Below, in pieces: positions 8,979 to 16,960 of a DNA stretch of 64,000 nucleotides. A program made the translations under genes and the position numbers. This DNA comes from Chryseobacterium shigense (GTDB lineage: Bacteria > Bacteroidota > Bacteroidia > Flavobacteriales > Weeksellaceae), in NCBI RefSeq assembly GCF_014207845.1, contig NZ_JACHLC010000001.1:1488001-1552000 (forward strand), read 5' to 3'. Position 1 is the stretch's first letter. Every line of letters starts with the position of its first letter. The notes below the pieces were generated by a model, which worked only from the letters and a program-made list of their open reading frames with translations, was not told the origin of the DNA and did no database searches.

Positions 8979-9743
8979 CTATAAAAACATTCCTCCTGAA
9001 ACTTCAATTCTCTGGCCGTTGATCCATCTTGCATCTTCAGTACAAAGGAAAGCCACTACTCCACCGATATCATCAGGAAGTCCTGCTCTGCCTAAAGCCG
9101 TATTGGCAGCAATCATTGAGTTGATTTGCGCATCATCCCTTGTTCTTCCACCTCCGAAATCTGTTTCTATAGCGCCCGGAGCAACAACGTTAGATTTAAT
9201 TTTTCTTGCTCCAAGTTCCTTCGCCTGGTATTTTGTCAGCATATCAATAGCTGCCTTCATAGAACCATACACAGAAGATCCCGGAACAGCAAATCTTGCC
9301 AGCCCTGAAGACACGTTAATAATTCCTCCTCCATCATTAATGAATGGCAAAAGTTTCTGAGTCAGGAAAAATACTCCTTTGAAATGAATATCAACCATAT
9401 CATCCAATTGTTCTTCCGTCACATCCGGAATCGGAGCATGTAAAGCCGTTCCTGCATTGTTCACCAGATAATCAATATTTCTGCTGCCCGTTTTTTCTTC
9501 CAGGTAATCTCCCAGAGTTTTAACAAAAGCCTCAAAACTTTTTGTATCTTTTGTATCCAATTGATAAGCAACTGCTTTTCTTCCTAACGACTGAATTTCT
9601 TCCACTACCTTATCTGCCTCTTCCTTATTGCTTTTATAAGTAATGACAACGTCCAGTCCTTTTTGAGCAATCTTAAGTGCTGAGTTTTTACCCAATCCAC
9701 GGCTTCCTCCGGTTACCAGTGCGATATTTGTTTTTGTGTTCAT
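8979..9743 (-). CDS. Short-chain dehydrogenase/reductase
   Basis: A 254-residue classical SDR. It has the NAD(P)-binding motif TGGSRGLG (11-18), an NNAG motif (LVNNAGTA), a catalytic Ser in INVSSG and Tyr-x3-Lys in SVYGSMKAA. The C-terminal SGGMFL ending is typical. The Ser-Arg after TGG suggests NADPH preference. The ATG at 9743 is preferred over an upstream TTG because the Rossmann fold starts a few residues later. The AraC gene lies 89 bases upstream in the same direction, so the two may form a regulator-target pair. The substrate is not evident. Confidence 0.85.
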   Translation of the reverse strand: MNTKTNIALVTGGSRGLGKNSALKIAQKGLDVVITYKSNKEEADKVVEEIQSLGRKAVAYQLDTKDTKSFEAFVKTLGDYLEEKTGSRNIDYLVNNAGTALHAPIPDVTEEQLDDMVDIHFKGVFFLTQKLLPFINDGGGIINVSSGLARFAVPGSSVYGSMKAAIDMLTKYQAKELGARKIKSNVVAPGAIETDFGGGRTRDDAQINSMIAANTALGRAGLPDDIGGVVAFLCTEDARWINGQRIEVSGGMFL

Positions 9744-9832
9744 TTTATTTTGATTATTTTGATGGTACAAAGTTGGGATATTTTCAGATTAAAGTGTTTG
9801 CCTGAATCAATCTGAAATTTGCAAAATTCAAA

Positions 9833-10771
9833 TCATGAACGGAATTCCACTGGGGTAAATGAAGTTTTTCTTTTGAAAAAATTTGAGAAATGGGCAATTT
9901 CTTCAAAACCCAGTGCATAAGAAATCTCCGAAACATTCCATTTGGTCTGTCTTAAAAGGATTTTAGCTTCCTGAATCATTCGGTCCGCAATAAATTCGGT
10001 AGTTGTTTTCCCGGTACTTTCCTTTAATTTTTTATTCAGATAATTGACATGAACGGCTAATCTGTCGGCATAATCTTTTGCTGTTTTCAGCTGTAACCTC
10101 TGATCTGAGGATTCTATTGGGAACTGCCTTTCCAGGAGCTCTATGAATAATGATACTACTCTCAGCGAAGCATCGTTTGAAGCTGAAAGTTTTGCGGCAG
10201 GCTGCAATTTCTGTCCATAATGGATCAGTTCCAGCACATAGTTCCTGATCAGGTCATATTTGAAAATATAATCGGAATCTATTTCCTTTTTTATTTTTGT
10301 GAACAGGATTTCTATTTCCTCTGCCAGTTCATCCTCTATTTCAAACACAGGAATATTGCCCGGCTGAAAAATAGGCAGGTCTTCCAGTGAAAACCGGGAT
10401 TGTGCCTTGATAAAAAAATCTTCTGTAAACACACAGAAGCTTCCGGATTGGTCCGGATCTTCCGGAACCCAGTGATAAGGAACTTTTGGAGTCGCAAACA
10501 GTAAAGCATTTTTCCTGATAGCAATGATTTTGTCTGCATACTCTGCTCTGTTTTTCCCCCTGATAAGGCTTATTTTGTAGTATTTCCTCCTGTTATAAGG
10601 CATTTCTGAAGTGGTTCTTACTCTTTCAATAGTCTGCCTGATATCAAATACATTAAAATGCCCGATATCTTTATGAAGCCCTTTTGGAAAAATACTTTCA
10701 AGATCTTTTCCTAGTTTGGCTGCCATCTCTCTGTAAAAATCTTCAAGGGACGAATGAGTGATCTTTTCCAT
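9833..10771 (-). CDS. AraC-family transcriptional regulator
   Basis: About 312 residues. The N-terminal half is a cupin-like effector domain (YNRRKYYKISLI ... KNALLFATPKVPYHW). The C-terminal ~100 residues hold the two helix-turn-helix motifs of AraC proteins (YADRLAVHVNYLNKKLKESTG; WNVSEISYALGFEEIAHFSNFFKRKT). The ATG at 10771 is chosen over 10777 and an upstream TTG because a -7 element lies only 20 bases before it. It probably controls the SDR gene just downstream. It is a clear paralogue of the AraC protein at 27236. Confidence 0.87.
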   Translation of the reverse strand: MEKITHSSLEDFYREMAAKLGKDLESIFPKGLHKDIGHFNVFDIRQTIERVRTTSEMPYNRRKYYKISLIRGKNRAEYADKIIAIRKNALLFATPKVPYHWVPEDPDQSGSFCVFTEDFFIKAQSRFSLEDLPIFQPGNIPVFEIEDELAEEIEILFTKIKKEIDSDYIFKYDLIRNYVLELIHYGQKLQPAAKLSASNDASLRVVSLFIELLERQFPIESSDQRLQLKTAKDYADRLAVHVNYLNKKLKESTGKTTTEFIADRMIQEAKILLRQTKWNVSEISYALGFEEIAHFSNFFKRKTSFTPVEFRS

Positions 10772-10790
10772 AACCATTGTTTGCAAAATT

Positions 10791-10798
10791 CAAATATA
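10791..10798 (-). promoter_or_regulatory. -7 promoter element of the AraC gene
   Basis: TATATTTG on the minus strand matches the Bacteroidota consensus TAnnTTTG, 20 bases before the ATG at 10771. Confidence 0.6.
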
Positions 10799-10917
10799 CA
10801 AAGTTAACCTGATTTGAAAAGTGAATATATTTATTTCTACTTTTTTCCACATAATGTGATATATATTCAGATGTTTTCCTTATCTTGGTTTTCAACTAAC
10901 TCACTAACAATCAAACC

Positions 10918-11076
10918 ATGAAAAATTCAAACTTACACAACGGAAAAAAACTAAACAAAAGAGAATTAAGAACGATCAGAGGAGGAAAAGAAATGTGTGT
11001 TGATCCTGCTACAGGGCAATGCAGAAAATATGGAATTGGCTGCGCCGAATTAAAATGCCAGCTAATAGATCTATAG
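10918..11076 (+). CDS. Small Cys-containing double-glycine-leader peptide
   Basis: A 52-residue peptide. The leader (KKLNKRELRTIRGG, Gly22-Gly23) has the basic helix plus Leu-x2-Ile-x-Gly-Gly layout of C39-cleaved precursors and of the bacteriocin-like peptides known from Chryseobacterium. The predicted mature part starts at Lys24, is 29 residues long and has four cysteines (27, 35, 42, 47), which could form two disulfides or be modified. A strong terminator follows 30 bases after the stop, and an imperfect -7 element (TATCTTGG at 10881-10888) precedes it, so it looks like its own transcription unit. No modifying enzyme, immunity gene or exporter is adjacent. Function is unknown. Confidence 0.7.
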   Translation: MKNSNLHNGKKLNKRELRTIRGGKEMCVDPATGQCRKYGIGCAELKCQLIDL

Positions 11077-11106
11077 AGTTAATATAATTACCCAGAAATG
11101 CAAATT

Positions 11107-11145
11107 AAAAAACGCTCCGGAGATATACCCTGGAGCGTTTTTCTT
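11107..11145. terminator. Terminator between the Cys peptide gene and ychF
   Basis: AAAACGCTCC pairs with GGAGCGTTTT (loop ~13 nt), followed on the plus strand by a T run and preceded by an A run, so it can serve both convergent genes. Confidence 0.8.
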
Positions 11146-11167
11146 TATAACTAACTTTAATATTTTC

Positions 11168-12259
11168 TTATACGTTGAATCTGAAGTGCATGATGTCACC
11201 ATCCTGAACAATATATTCTTTACCTTCTACGGCAAGTTTTCCTGCTTCTTTAATTTTCACTTCGGAGCCATAGGTTACATAATCATTATACTTGATTACT
11301 TCTGCACGGATGAATCCTTTTTCGAAATCTGTGTGGATTACTCCGGCAGCCTGTGGAGCTGTCCATCCCTGCCCGATTGTCCAGGCTCTTACTTCTTTCA
11401 CACCGGCTGTAAAGTAAGTATGAAGTTTTAGCAAGTCATAAGCCTTTCTGATCAGACGGTTTACGCCCGGCTCTTCAAGTCCCAATTCTTCAAGGAAAAT
11501 CTCTCTTTCTTCAAAAGTTTCCAGCTCGTTGATATCTGCCTCAATCTGTGCTGCCAAAACAACAATTTCCGCTCCTTCATTTTTAGCCATCGCTTCAATT
11601 TTTCCTATCCATTCATTTCCGTTTTTGATAGAATTCTCATCAACATTACAAACATATAATACCGGCTTTTTCGTTAAAAGCAGAATATCATCAATAATAG
11701 GTCTGGTTAAATCATTTACCGGAAATTCTCTTGCATTTTTACCGTCCTCAATGAATTTTTCAAGGCTTTGAAGGGTTTCATAAACCAGGATATCGTCTTT
11801 TTTTCCGGATTTGATGAATTTTTTGGCTTTTTCAACAGCTTTTCCTACTGTTTCAAGGTCTTTAAGCTGTAACTCGATATCGATAATTTCTTTATCTCTT
11901 AAAGGGTCTACAGAACCTTCAACATGGATGATATTCCCGTTATCAAAACATCTTAAAACATGGATAATTGCCTCACACTCACGGATGTTGGCAAGGAACT
12001 GGTTTCCTAACCCTTCTCCTTTGCTGGCCCCTTTTACAAGACCTGCAATGTCAACAATTTCAACTACAGCCGGCAATACTCTTTCCGGGTTAACTATTTT
12101 TTCAAGTTCAAACAGTCTGGGATCCGGTACAGATACTGTTCCCAAATTCGGTTCTATCGTACAGAAAGGATAGTTAGCGGATTGTGCTTTAGCATTGCTC
12201 AAGCAGTTAAAGAGAGTTGATTTACCTACATTCGGAAGGCCTACAATTCCACATTTCAT
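11168..12259 (-). CDS. ychF: Ribosome-associated ATPase YchF/Obg-like
   Basis: A 363-residue OBG-family P-loop protein. G1 is GLPNVGKST (7-15), G3 is DIAGLVKGAS, and a central coiled coil is followed by the C-terminal TGS domain (ending QDGDIMHFRFNV). YchF proteins lack the G4 specificity motif NKxD, and CNVDE stands there, in line with ATP rather than GTP use. Known members bind ribosomes and modulate oxidative-stress responses. The gene stands alone between a terminator on each side, with a consensus promoter ~110 bases upstream. Confidence 0.95.
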   Translation of the reverse strand: MKCGIVGLPNVGKSTLFNCLSNAKAQSANYPFCTIEPNLGTVSVPDPRLFELEKIVNPERVLPAVVEIVDIAGLVKGASKGEGLGNQFLANIRECEAIIHVLRCFDNGNIIHVEGSVDPLRDKEIIDIELQLKDLETVGKAVEKAKKFIKSGKKDDILVYETLQSLEKFIEDGKNAREFPVNDLTRPIIDDILLLTKKPVLYVCNVDENSIKNGNEWIGKIEAMAKNEGAEIVVLAAQIEADINELETFEEREIFLEELGLEEPGVNRLIRKAYDLLKLHTYFTAGVKEVRAWTIGQGWTAPQAAGVIHTDFEKGFIRAEVIKYNDYVTYGSEVKIKEAGKLAVEGKEYIVQDGDIMHFRFNV

Positions 12260-12370
12260 ATTGTAAAATTCAAAGTTTAATATTCAATGATGCTATTCAG
12301 GTTCAAGGTCTAAAATGTGATGTTTAAAAGTTTATTTTTTATCAATTCCGACTACTGAACTTTCAGCCTG

Positions 12371-12378
12371 CAAAGATA
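12371..12378 (-). promoter_or_regulatory. -7 promoter element of ychF
   Basis: TATCTTTG on the minus strand, an exact TAnnTTTG match, implying a leader of ~105 bases before the ychF ATG. Confidence 0.6.
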
Positions 12379-12407
12379 GTGATTTTAAAGGGAGTTTCAT
12401 AATAAAA

Positions 12408-12433
12408 AAATCTGCCATATTCCGGCAGATTTT
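12408..12433 (-). terminator. Terminator of the ferritin gene
   Basis: AAATCTGCC / GGCAGATTT stem with 7-nt loop, followed on the minus strand by a run of T residues (plus-strand A run 12404-12410). Confidence 0.8.
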
Positions 12434-12459
12434 AAATAATTTTTGTTCAAAAATTGTGT

Positions 12460-13011
12460 TTATGGGTTATCTCCGGTAGCATTCTGAGCCAGAGGTATGT
12501 CATTGGGAGCTTCCTGCAGTGTTTTATCTAAAGTAAATAAGGATTCATCCGTAGCGCGGTCTCCTCCTGCAATTTTCAATTTATCAATCAGGTTGGAAGC
12601 CAGTGTTTCTTCTTCTATCTGTTCCTGAACAAACCACTGCATGAAATTCCATGTAGCCCAGTCTTTTTCTTCCAGTGCCATATCTACAATCCTGTAAATT
12701 GCTGTAGTGTTATCAACTTCATGTTTAAAAACACCGTCAAAACAGGCTGTTAAAGATTCCGGATCGGCAGGGGGAGCGGGTATGGCATCTACTTTCGGTT
12801 TCCCGCCTCTGTTCAGCACATATTCCATGAATTTGATGGAATGGTTTCTTTCTTCCTGTGCATGCCTGTAAAGGAAATTGGCTATTCCCTGATATCCTTT
12901 ATCATCCGCCCATATTCCATACGACAGAAAAACGTGTGATGCGTGAATTTCTTTGTTCATCTGATCACTGAGTGCTTTTTCAATAGTCGTGGAAAGTCTG
13001 TTGGTATTCAT
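12460..13011 (-). CDS. Non-haem ferritin
   Basis: A 183-residue four-helix-bundle ferritin that stores iron as ferric mineral in a 24-mer. Ferroxidase-type residues are visible: Glu21 region (NKEIHASH), Glu53/Glu54 and His57 (AQEERNH), and further Glu/Gln in the EEKDWATWNFMQWFVQEQIEEE stretch of helices C and D. The C-terminus (~165-183, ending NATGDNP) is longer and more polar than in E. coli FtnA. It is monocistronic, with a terminator just downstream. Confidence 0.93.
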   Translation of the reverse strand: MNTNRLSTTIEKALSDQMNKEIHASHVFLSYGIWADDKGYQGIANFLYRHAQEERNHSIKFMEYVLNRGGKPKVDAIPAPPADPESLTACFDGVFKHEVDNTTAIYRIVDMALEEKDWATWNFMQWFVQEQIEEETLASNLIDKLKIAGGDRATDESLFTLDKTLQEAPNDIPLAQNATGDNP

Positions 13012-13157
13012 AATGTTATATTTTGGTGATTATAGAAATAATGATGCAAAAATGATTCCGATAAAGCTTTATTTTTTAATCAATAATGAAAATTTAACTT
13101 ACAAATAATTGAATTACATTATTTTAAACGAATAATTTATAGTAATTCTAAAATAAA

Positions 13158-13182
13158 AACCAGTCCTGCTAAAGAACTGGTT
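13158..13182 (-). terminator. Terminator of the GH10-like lipoprotein gene
   Basis: AACCAGT / ACTGGTT stem followed on the minus strand by TTTTATTTT. Confidence 0.7.
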
Positions 13183-13205
13183 CATTTTATTTTTAAAACT
13201 GACCT

Positions 13206-14816
13206 TTATTTTATTTTTTTTGCCATATAGTCACTTTCATTTCCAAGTCTGTCGACTGCTTTTATAGCTACTGCATTCAGCTTTCTGCCTCCTTTGGATT
13301 TTGGAATATCTCTTGAAAGGTTATCCAGTGTAAGTATTTCGGTTTCCCAAACTCCGTTGTACTGGGTGAAAAGTACCCATTGGAATACGTTTCCTATATT
13401 TTTAGTACTCCAGCCGGCCTGGATAAAATTTCCGTTATCCGTTGTAAACAAAGTTGGAGTCTGCAATGGAGCTGCTTTTATCCACGGGGTTTTCGGAACT
13501 AATGCTTTCTCGCTGTACGGTCCATTCTTTAAAGTAGGCAGCATCGCTGCGTTTTTTGTTAATCCGGCAATACTCCAATGGATTTCTCCGGCATCATTCT
13601 TTAAGACCTGTCTGGAAATTTCGATCTGGTTTTTGATTTCTGCCGGACGGTCTGAAACTTTAATTTCAACGGTATTGAGCCCCGGCCAGAGATGGCGGTT
13701 CTTTGTATTTTCAGATTTCCACCAGTTCAGTAAAGGCTCAAAGCCCTGCCCTTTTGCATCAATCGGCCAGTACAGCTGTGGTGAAAAATAATCTACCCAG
13801 CCTTTATTCAGCCATAGTTTTGCATCAGCATATAATTCGTCGTATTGAGAAGAGCCTACAATTCCTTCGGGATATCCGGGCTTCCAGATTCCGAACGGGC
13901 TGATCCCGAATTTCACATAATCTTTTTCAGCATGAATTTCTTTATAAATTCTCTCCACGAATTTATTGACGTTGTCTCTTCTCCAGTCTGCTCTGGATAA
14001 TGTTCCTCCGTTTCTCAGATAGTCATTCCAGGTTGTATTGTCAGGAAAATCCGCTCCCCTGTTATAAGCAGCGTAAGGATAGAAATAGTCGTCAAAATGG
14101 ATGGCATCAATATCATACCTTTTCACAATATCTTTTACGACATTGGAAACATGTCCCTGTGTTTTAGGATTGGCAGGATCGAACCAGTACATTCCGTTTT
14201 TCAGTTTTACTACAATATCGGAAAGTTTGTTCACCATAGACAGACTGTTCACAGCGCCTCCGTTGGTATGGTGTGCACGGTAAGGATTCAGCCATACGTG
14301 CAGTTCCAGACCTCTTTTGTGTGCTTCTTCAATCCAGAACTGAAGGGGATCATAGTTCGGATAAGGAGCTGTTCCCGTTTGTCCTGTCAGAAAGGATGAC
14401 CATGGTTCTATACTACTTGTGTAAAGGGCATCTGCCGAAGGTCTGATCTGAAAAATTGCGGCATTGAAATTATTATCTTTCAACATATCGAGCATACTTA
14501 TTGCTTCCGCTTTCTGCTGATCAACGGTTAAATTATTTCTTGAAGGCCAGTTGATATTGGCTACACTTGCGATCCATGCTCCTCTGAATTCCCTTTTAAC
14601 TTCCGGAAGAACTGTTCTGAAGTTATCGTCAGCCGGAGGTACCGGGGTTGCAGGTTTTACTGTAGTAACCGGATTTTTAGGTTTTATGATATTGCTGTTA
14701 GGCTTTGATTCATTTTTTGTTGGTGCTGCTTTTACGGTATTGTTCTGTACGGAGCAACTGGTATATGATGCGAAGGCTCCCGCCAGAAAAGTAAGCTTTA
14801 TAATATTCATTTTCAT
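13206..14816 (-). CDS. GH10-like (DUF187/GHL10) lipoprotein glycosidase
   Basis: About 536 residues. The N-terminus (MKMNIIKLTFLAGAFASYTSC) is a lipoprotein-like signal with Cys21, then a low-complexity Lys/Pro/Thr linker. From ~60 the protein follows the family 10-like glycosylhydrolase pattern: REFRGAWIASVANINWPS, FNAAIFQIRPSADALY, LELHVWLNPYRAH, DAIHFDDYFYPY, KFGISPFGIWKPG and DYFSPQLYWP, with acidic residues at the ends of predicted barrel strands. A C-terminal fibronectin-like tail is possible. Relatives act on cell-wall or capsule glycans at the envelope, but the substrate here is unknown. The ATG at 14816 is used; a TTG three codons upstream is less likely. Confidence 0.82.
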   Translation of the reverse strand: MKMNIIKLTFLAGAFASYTSCSVQNNTVKAAPTKNESKPNSNIIKPKNPVTTVKPATPVPPADDNFRTVLPEVKREFRGAWIASVANINWPSRNNLTVDQQKAEAISMLDMLKDNNFNAAIFQIRPSADALYTSSIEPWSSFLTGQTGTAPYPNYDPLQFWIEEAHKRGLELHVWLNPYRAHHTNGGAVNSLSMVNKLSDIVVKLKNGMYWFDPANPKTQGHVSNVVKDIVKRYDIDAIHFDDYFYPYAAYNRGADFPDNTTWNDYLRNGGTLSRADWRRDNVNKFVERIYKEIHAEKDYVKFGISPFGIWKPGYPEGIVGSSQYDELYADAKLWLNKGWVDYFSPQLYWPIDAKGQGFEPLLNWWKSENTKNRHLWPGLNTVEIKVSDRPAEIKNQIEISRQVLKNDAGEIHWSIAGLTKNAAMLPTLKNGPYSEKALVPKTPWIKAAPLQTPTLFTTDNGNFIQAGWSTKNIGNVFQWVLFTQYNGVWETEILTLDNLSRDIPKSKGGRKLNAVAIKAVDRLGNESDYMAKKIK

Positions 14817-14895
14817 CGTCTGCAAACTACTTTAATTTTATTTTTTCTAAGAGATTATTATGCCAAAATAAACATTTTAAGATATAGTCTAATAA

Positions 14896-14922
14896 AAAAG
14901 CCCCGAAAAATTCGAGGCTTTT
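14896..14922 (-). terminator. Terminator of typA
   Basis: AAAAGCCcCGAA / TTCGaGGCTTTT stem-loop 19 bases beyond the typA stop, with a T run on the minus strand. Confidence 0.75.
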
Positions 14923-14940
14923 CTGATATATAAGGATTTC

Positions 14941-16746
14941 TTATGCTTTTGCTGATCTTTCCACTCTTTTTCTTTCTTCTTCGGAAAGGAGTTTTTTTCT
15001 CATTCTGATGAAGTTTGGAGTAACTTCAATGGCTTCATCACCCTGAATATATTCCATACATTCTTCCAGTGAGAATAAAATTTTCGGAGCAACACCGGTA
15101 TCTTTATCTTTTCCGGAAGCTCTCATGTTGTTCAGCTGTTTTGCTTCTACGATGTTTACTACAAGATCTCCAGGTTTGTTTTGCTCACCGATAATCATAC
15201 CTGCGTAGATTTCTTCACCCGGATCAACGAAGAATTTACCTCTATCCTGTAATTTAGCGATAGAATATTCTGTAGCCGGACCTTGGGTTTTGCTGATCAA
15301 TACTCCGTTATTTCTTCCAGGAATCGCACCTTTGAAAGGTTTATATTCTGTGAAACGGTGTGCCATAATAGCTTCACCGGCAGTAGCAGTCAACATCTGA
15401 GAACGCAACCCGATCAAACCTCTTGAAGGAATCTCGAATTCCATATGCTGCATTTCACCTTTAGTTTCCATAATGTGAAGGTCACCTTTTCTCTGTGTAG
15501 CCAAATCGATAACTCTTGAAGCATATTCTTCAGGAACGTCAACAACCAAAGATTCGTAAGGCTCACATTTTTCACCATCAATTTCTCTCAGGATTACCTG
15601 TGGCTGACCAATCGTCATTTCATACCCTTCTCTTCTCATCGTTTCAATTAAAACTGACAAGTGAAGAATACCTCTACCAAAAACAAGGAAAGTGTTGGCA
15701 TCATCAGTCTGCTGAACTCTTAATGCAAGGTTTTTCTCTAATTCTTTGGTTAATCTTTCTTTCAGGTGGTTAGAAGTAACATATTTACCGTCTTTACCGA
15801 AGAAAGGTGAATTGTTGATAGAGAACGTCATGTTCAGCGTAGGCTCATCAATTGCTGTTCTTTCCAACGGTTCAGGGTTTTCAAGATCTACGAATGAATC
15901 ACCGATCTGGAAAGCATCAAAACCTACCACGGCACAGATATCTCCTGCCTGTACTTCAGTTACTTTTTTCTTTCCTAAACCTTCAAAAACGTATAATTCT
16001 TTTACTTTTCCTTTTACAACTTTTCCGTCTGCCTGTGCAAGACCGATCCATTGAGATTCTTTAAGTTCACCTCTTGTTACTTTCCCGATCGCAATTCTTC
16101 CCAGGAATGAAGAGAAATCCAGCGAAGTGATCTGCATCTGAAGGTTACCTTCCGTTACCTGTGGTGCAGGAACATATTGTAAGATTCCATCTAATAATGG
16201 TAAAATATCTTCAGTCTGTTCTAATGAAGTATTAAACCAACCTTGTTTTGAAGATCCGTAGAATGTTGGAAAATCCAACTGTTCTTCGGTAGCTTCAAGG
16301 TTGAAGAATAAATCGAATACCTGATCGTGAACTTCATCAGGACGACAGTTTGGCTTATCTACTTTATTGATAACAACCAATGGTCTAAGTCCCAATTCCA
16401 ATGCTTTCTGAAGTACGAATCTTGTCTGAGGCATCGGTCCTTCAAATGCATCAACCAATAGAATTACTCCATCCGCCATTTTTAGAACTCTTTCTACCTC
16501 ACCACCGAAATCGGCGTGACCGGGAGTATCAATTACATTAATTTTAGTGTCTTTATAGGTAACAGAAATATTTTTGGATAAGATCGTGATGCCTCTTTCT
16601 CTTTCAAGATCATTGTTATCCATTATTAATTCTCCACTTTCCTGATTTTCTCTGAAAATGTTTGTAGCATGAATAATCTTGTCAACCAAAGTCGTCTTCC
16701 CGTGGTCAACGTGTGCGATAATCGCAATATTTCTAATGTTTTGCAT
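14941..16746 (-). CDS. typA: Translational GTPase TypA/BipA
   Basis: A 601-residue ribosome-binding GTPase. G1 AHVDHGKT (11-18), the switch I GITI (RERGITILSKN), G3 DTPGHADFG, G4 NKVD and the EF-G-like domains II, III and V, then the BipA-specific C-terminal domain (GKDKDTGVAPKILFSLEECMEYI). Known members assist 50S assembly and adaptation to stress and low temperature. It is preceded by an exact promoter element and has its own terminator. Confidence 0.96.
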   Translation of the reverse strand: MQNIRNIAIIAHVDHGKTTLVDKIIHATNIFRENQESGELIMDNNDLERERGITILSKNISVTYKDTKINVIDTPGHADFGGEVERVLKMADGVILLVDAFEGPMPQTRFVLQKALELGLRPLVVINKVDKPNCRPDEVHDQVFDLFFNLEATEEQLDFPTFYGSSKQGWFNTSLEQTEDILPLLDGILQYVPAPQVTEGNLQMQITSLDFSSFLGRIAIGKVTRGELKESQWIGLAQADGKVVKGKVKELYVFEGLGKKKVTEVQAGDICAVVGFDAFQIGDSFVDLENPEPLERTAIDEPTLNMTFSINNSPFFGKDGKYVTSNHLKERLTKELEKNLALRVQQTDDANTFLVFGRGILHLSVLIETMRREGYEMTIGQPQVILREIDGEKCEPYESLVVDVPEEYASRVIDLATQRKGDLHIMETKGEMQHMEFEIPSRGLIGLRSQMLTATAGEAIMAHRFTEYKPFKGAIPGRNNGVLISKTQGPATEYSIAKLQDRGKFFVDPGEEIYAGMIIGEQNKPGDLVVNIVEAKQLNNMRASGKDKDTGVAPKILFSLEECMEYIQGDEAIEVTPNFIRMRKKLLSEEERKRVERSAKA

Positions 16747-16764
16747 GAATGATTTTTACGGGTG

Positions 16765-16772
16765 CAAAAATA
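16765..16772 (-). promoter_or_regulatory. -7 promoter element of typA
   Basis: TATTTTTG on the minus strand, 18 bases before the typA ATG. Confidence 0.6.
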
Positions 16773-16899
16773 GTGTTTTTTAATGAATAATGAGCAAGAA
16801 TATGGATTAATTAACAAATTCATAATGAGAAATTTAGATAATTCCTTTTAAAAAAGCTGAATAAAATAATATACGTCAAGTTCTGTCGCTGGCTCCATT

Positions 16900-16907
16900 T
16901 ATCTTTG
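16900..16907 (+). promoter_or_regulatory. -7 promoter element of the beta-helix gene
   Basis: TATCTTTG, an exact TAnnTTTG match, ~53 bases before the ATG at 16961. Confidence 0.55.
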
Positions 16908-16960
16908 CTTCAGTAGTTTTCCTGCAGGAAACATATTTATTAACACCAAAAAAACAAAAA

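Noticed and set aside
9019..9360. Long plus-strand frame opposite the SDR gene
   Set aside because: It mirrors the codon pattern of the SDR gene on the other strand and has no recognisable protein features. The same applies to other antisense frames inside tex, typA and the polysaccharide genes.
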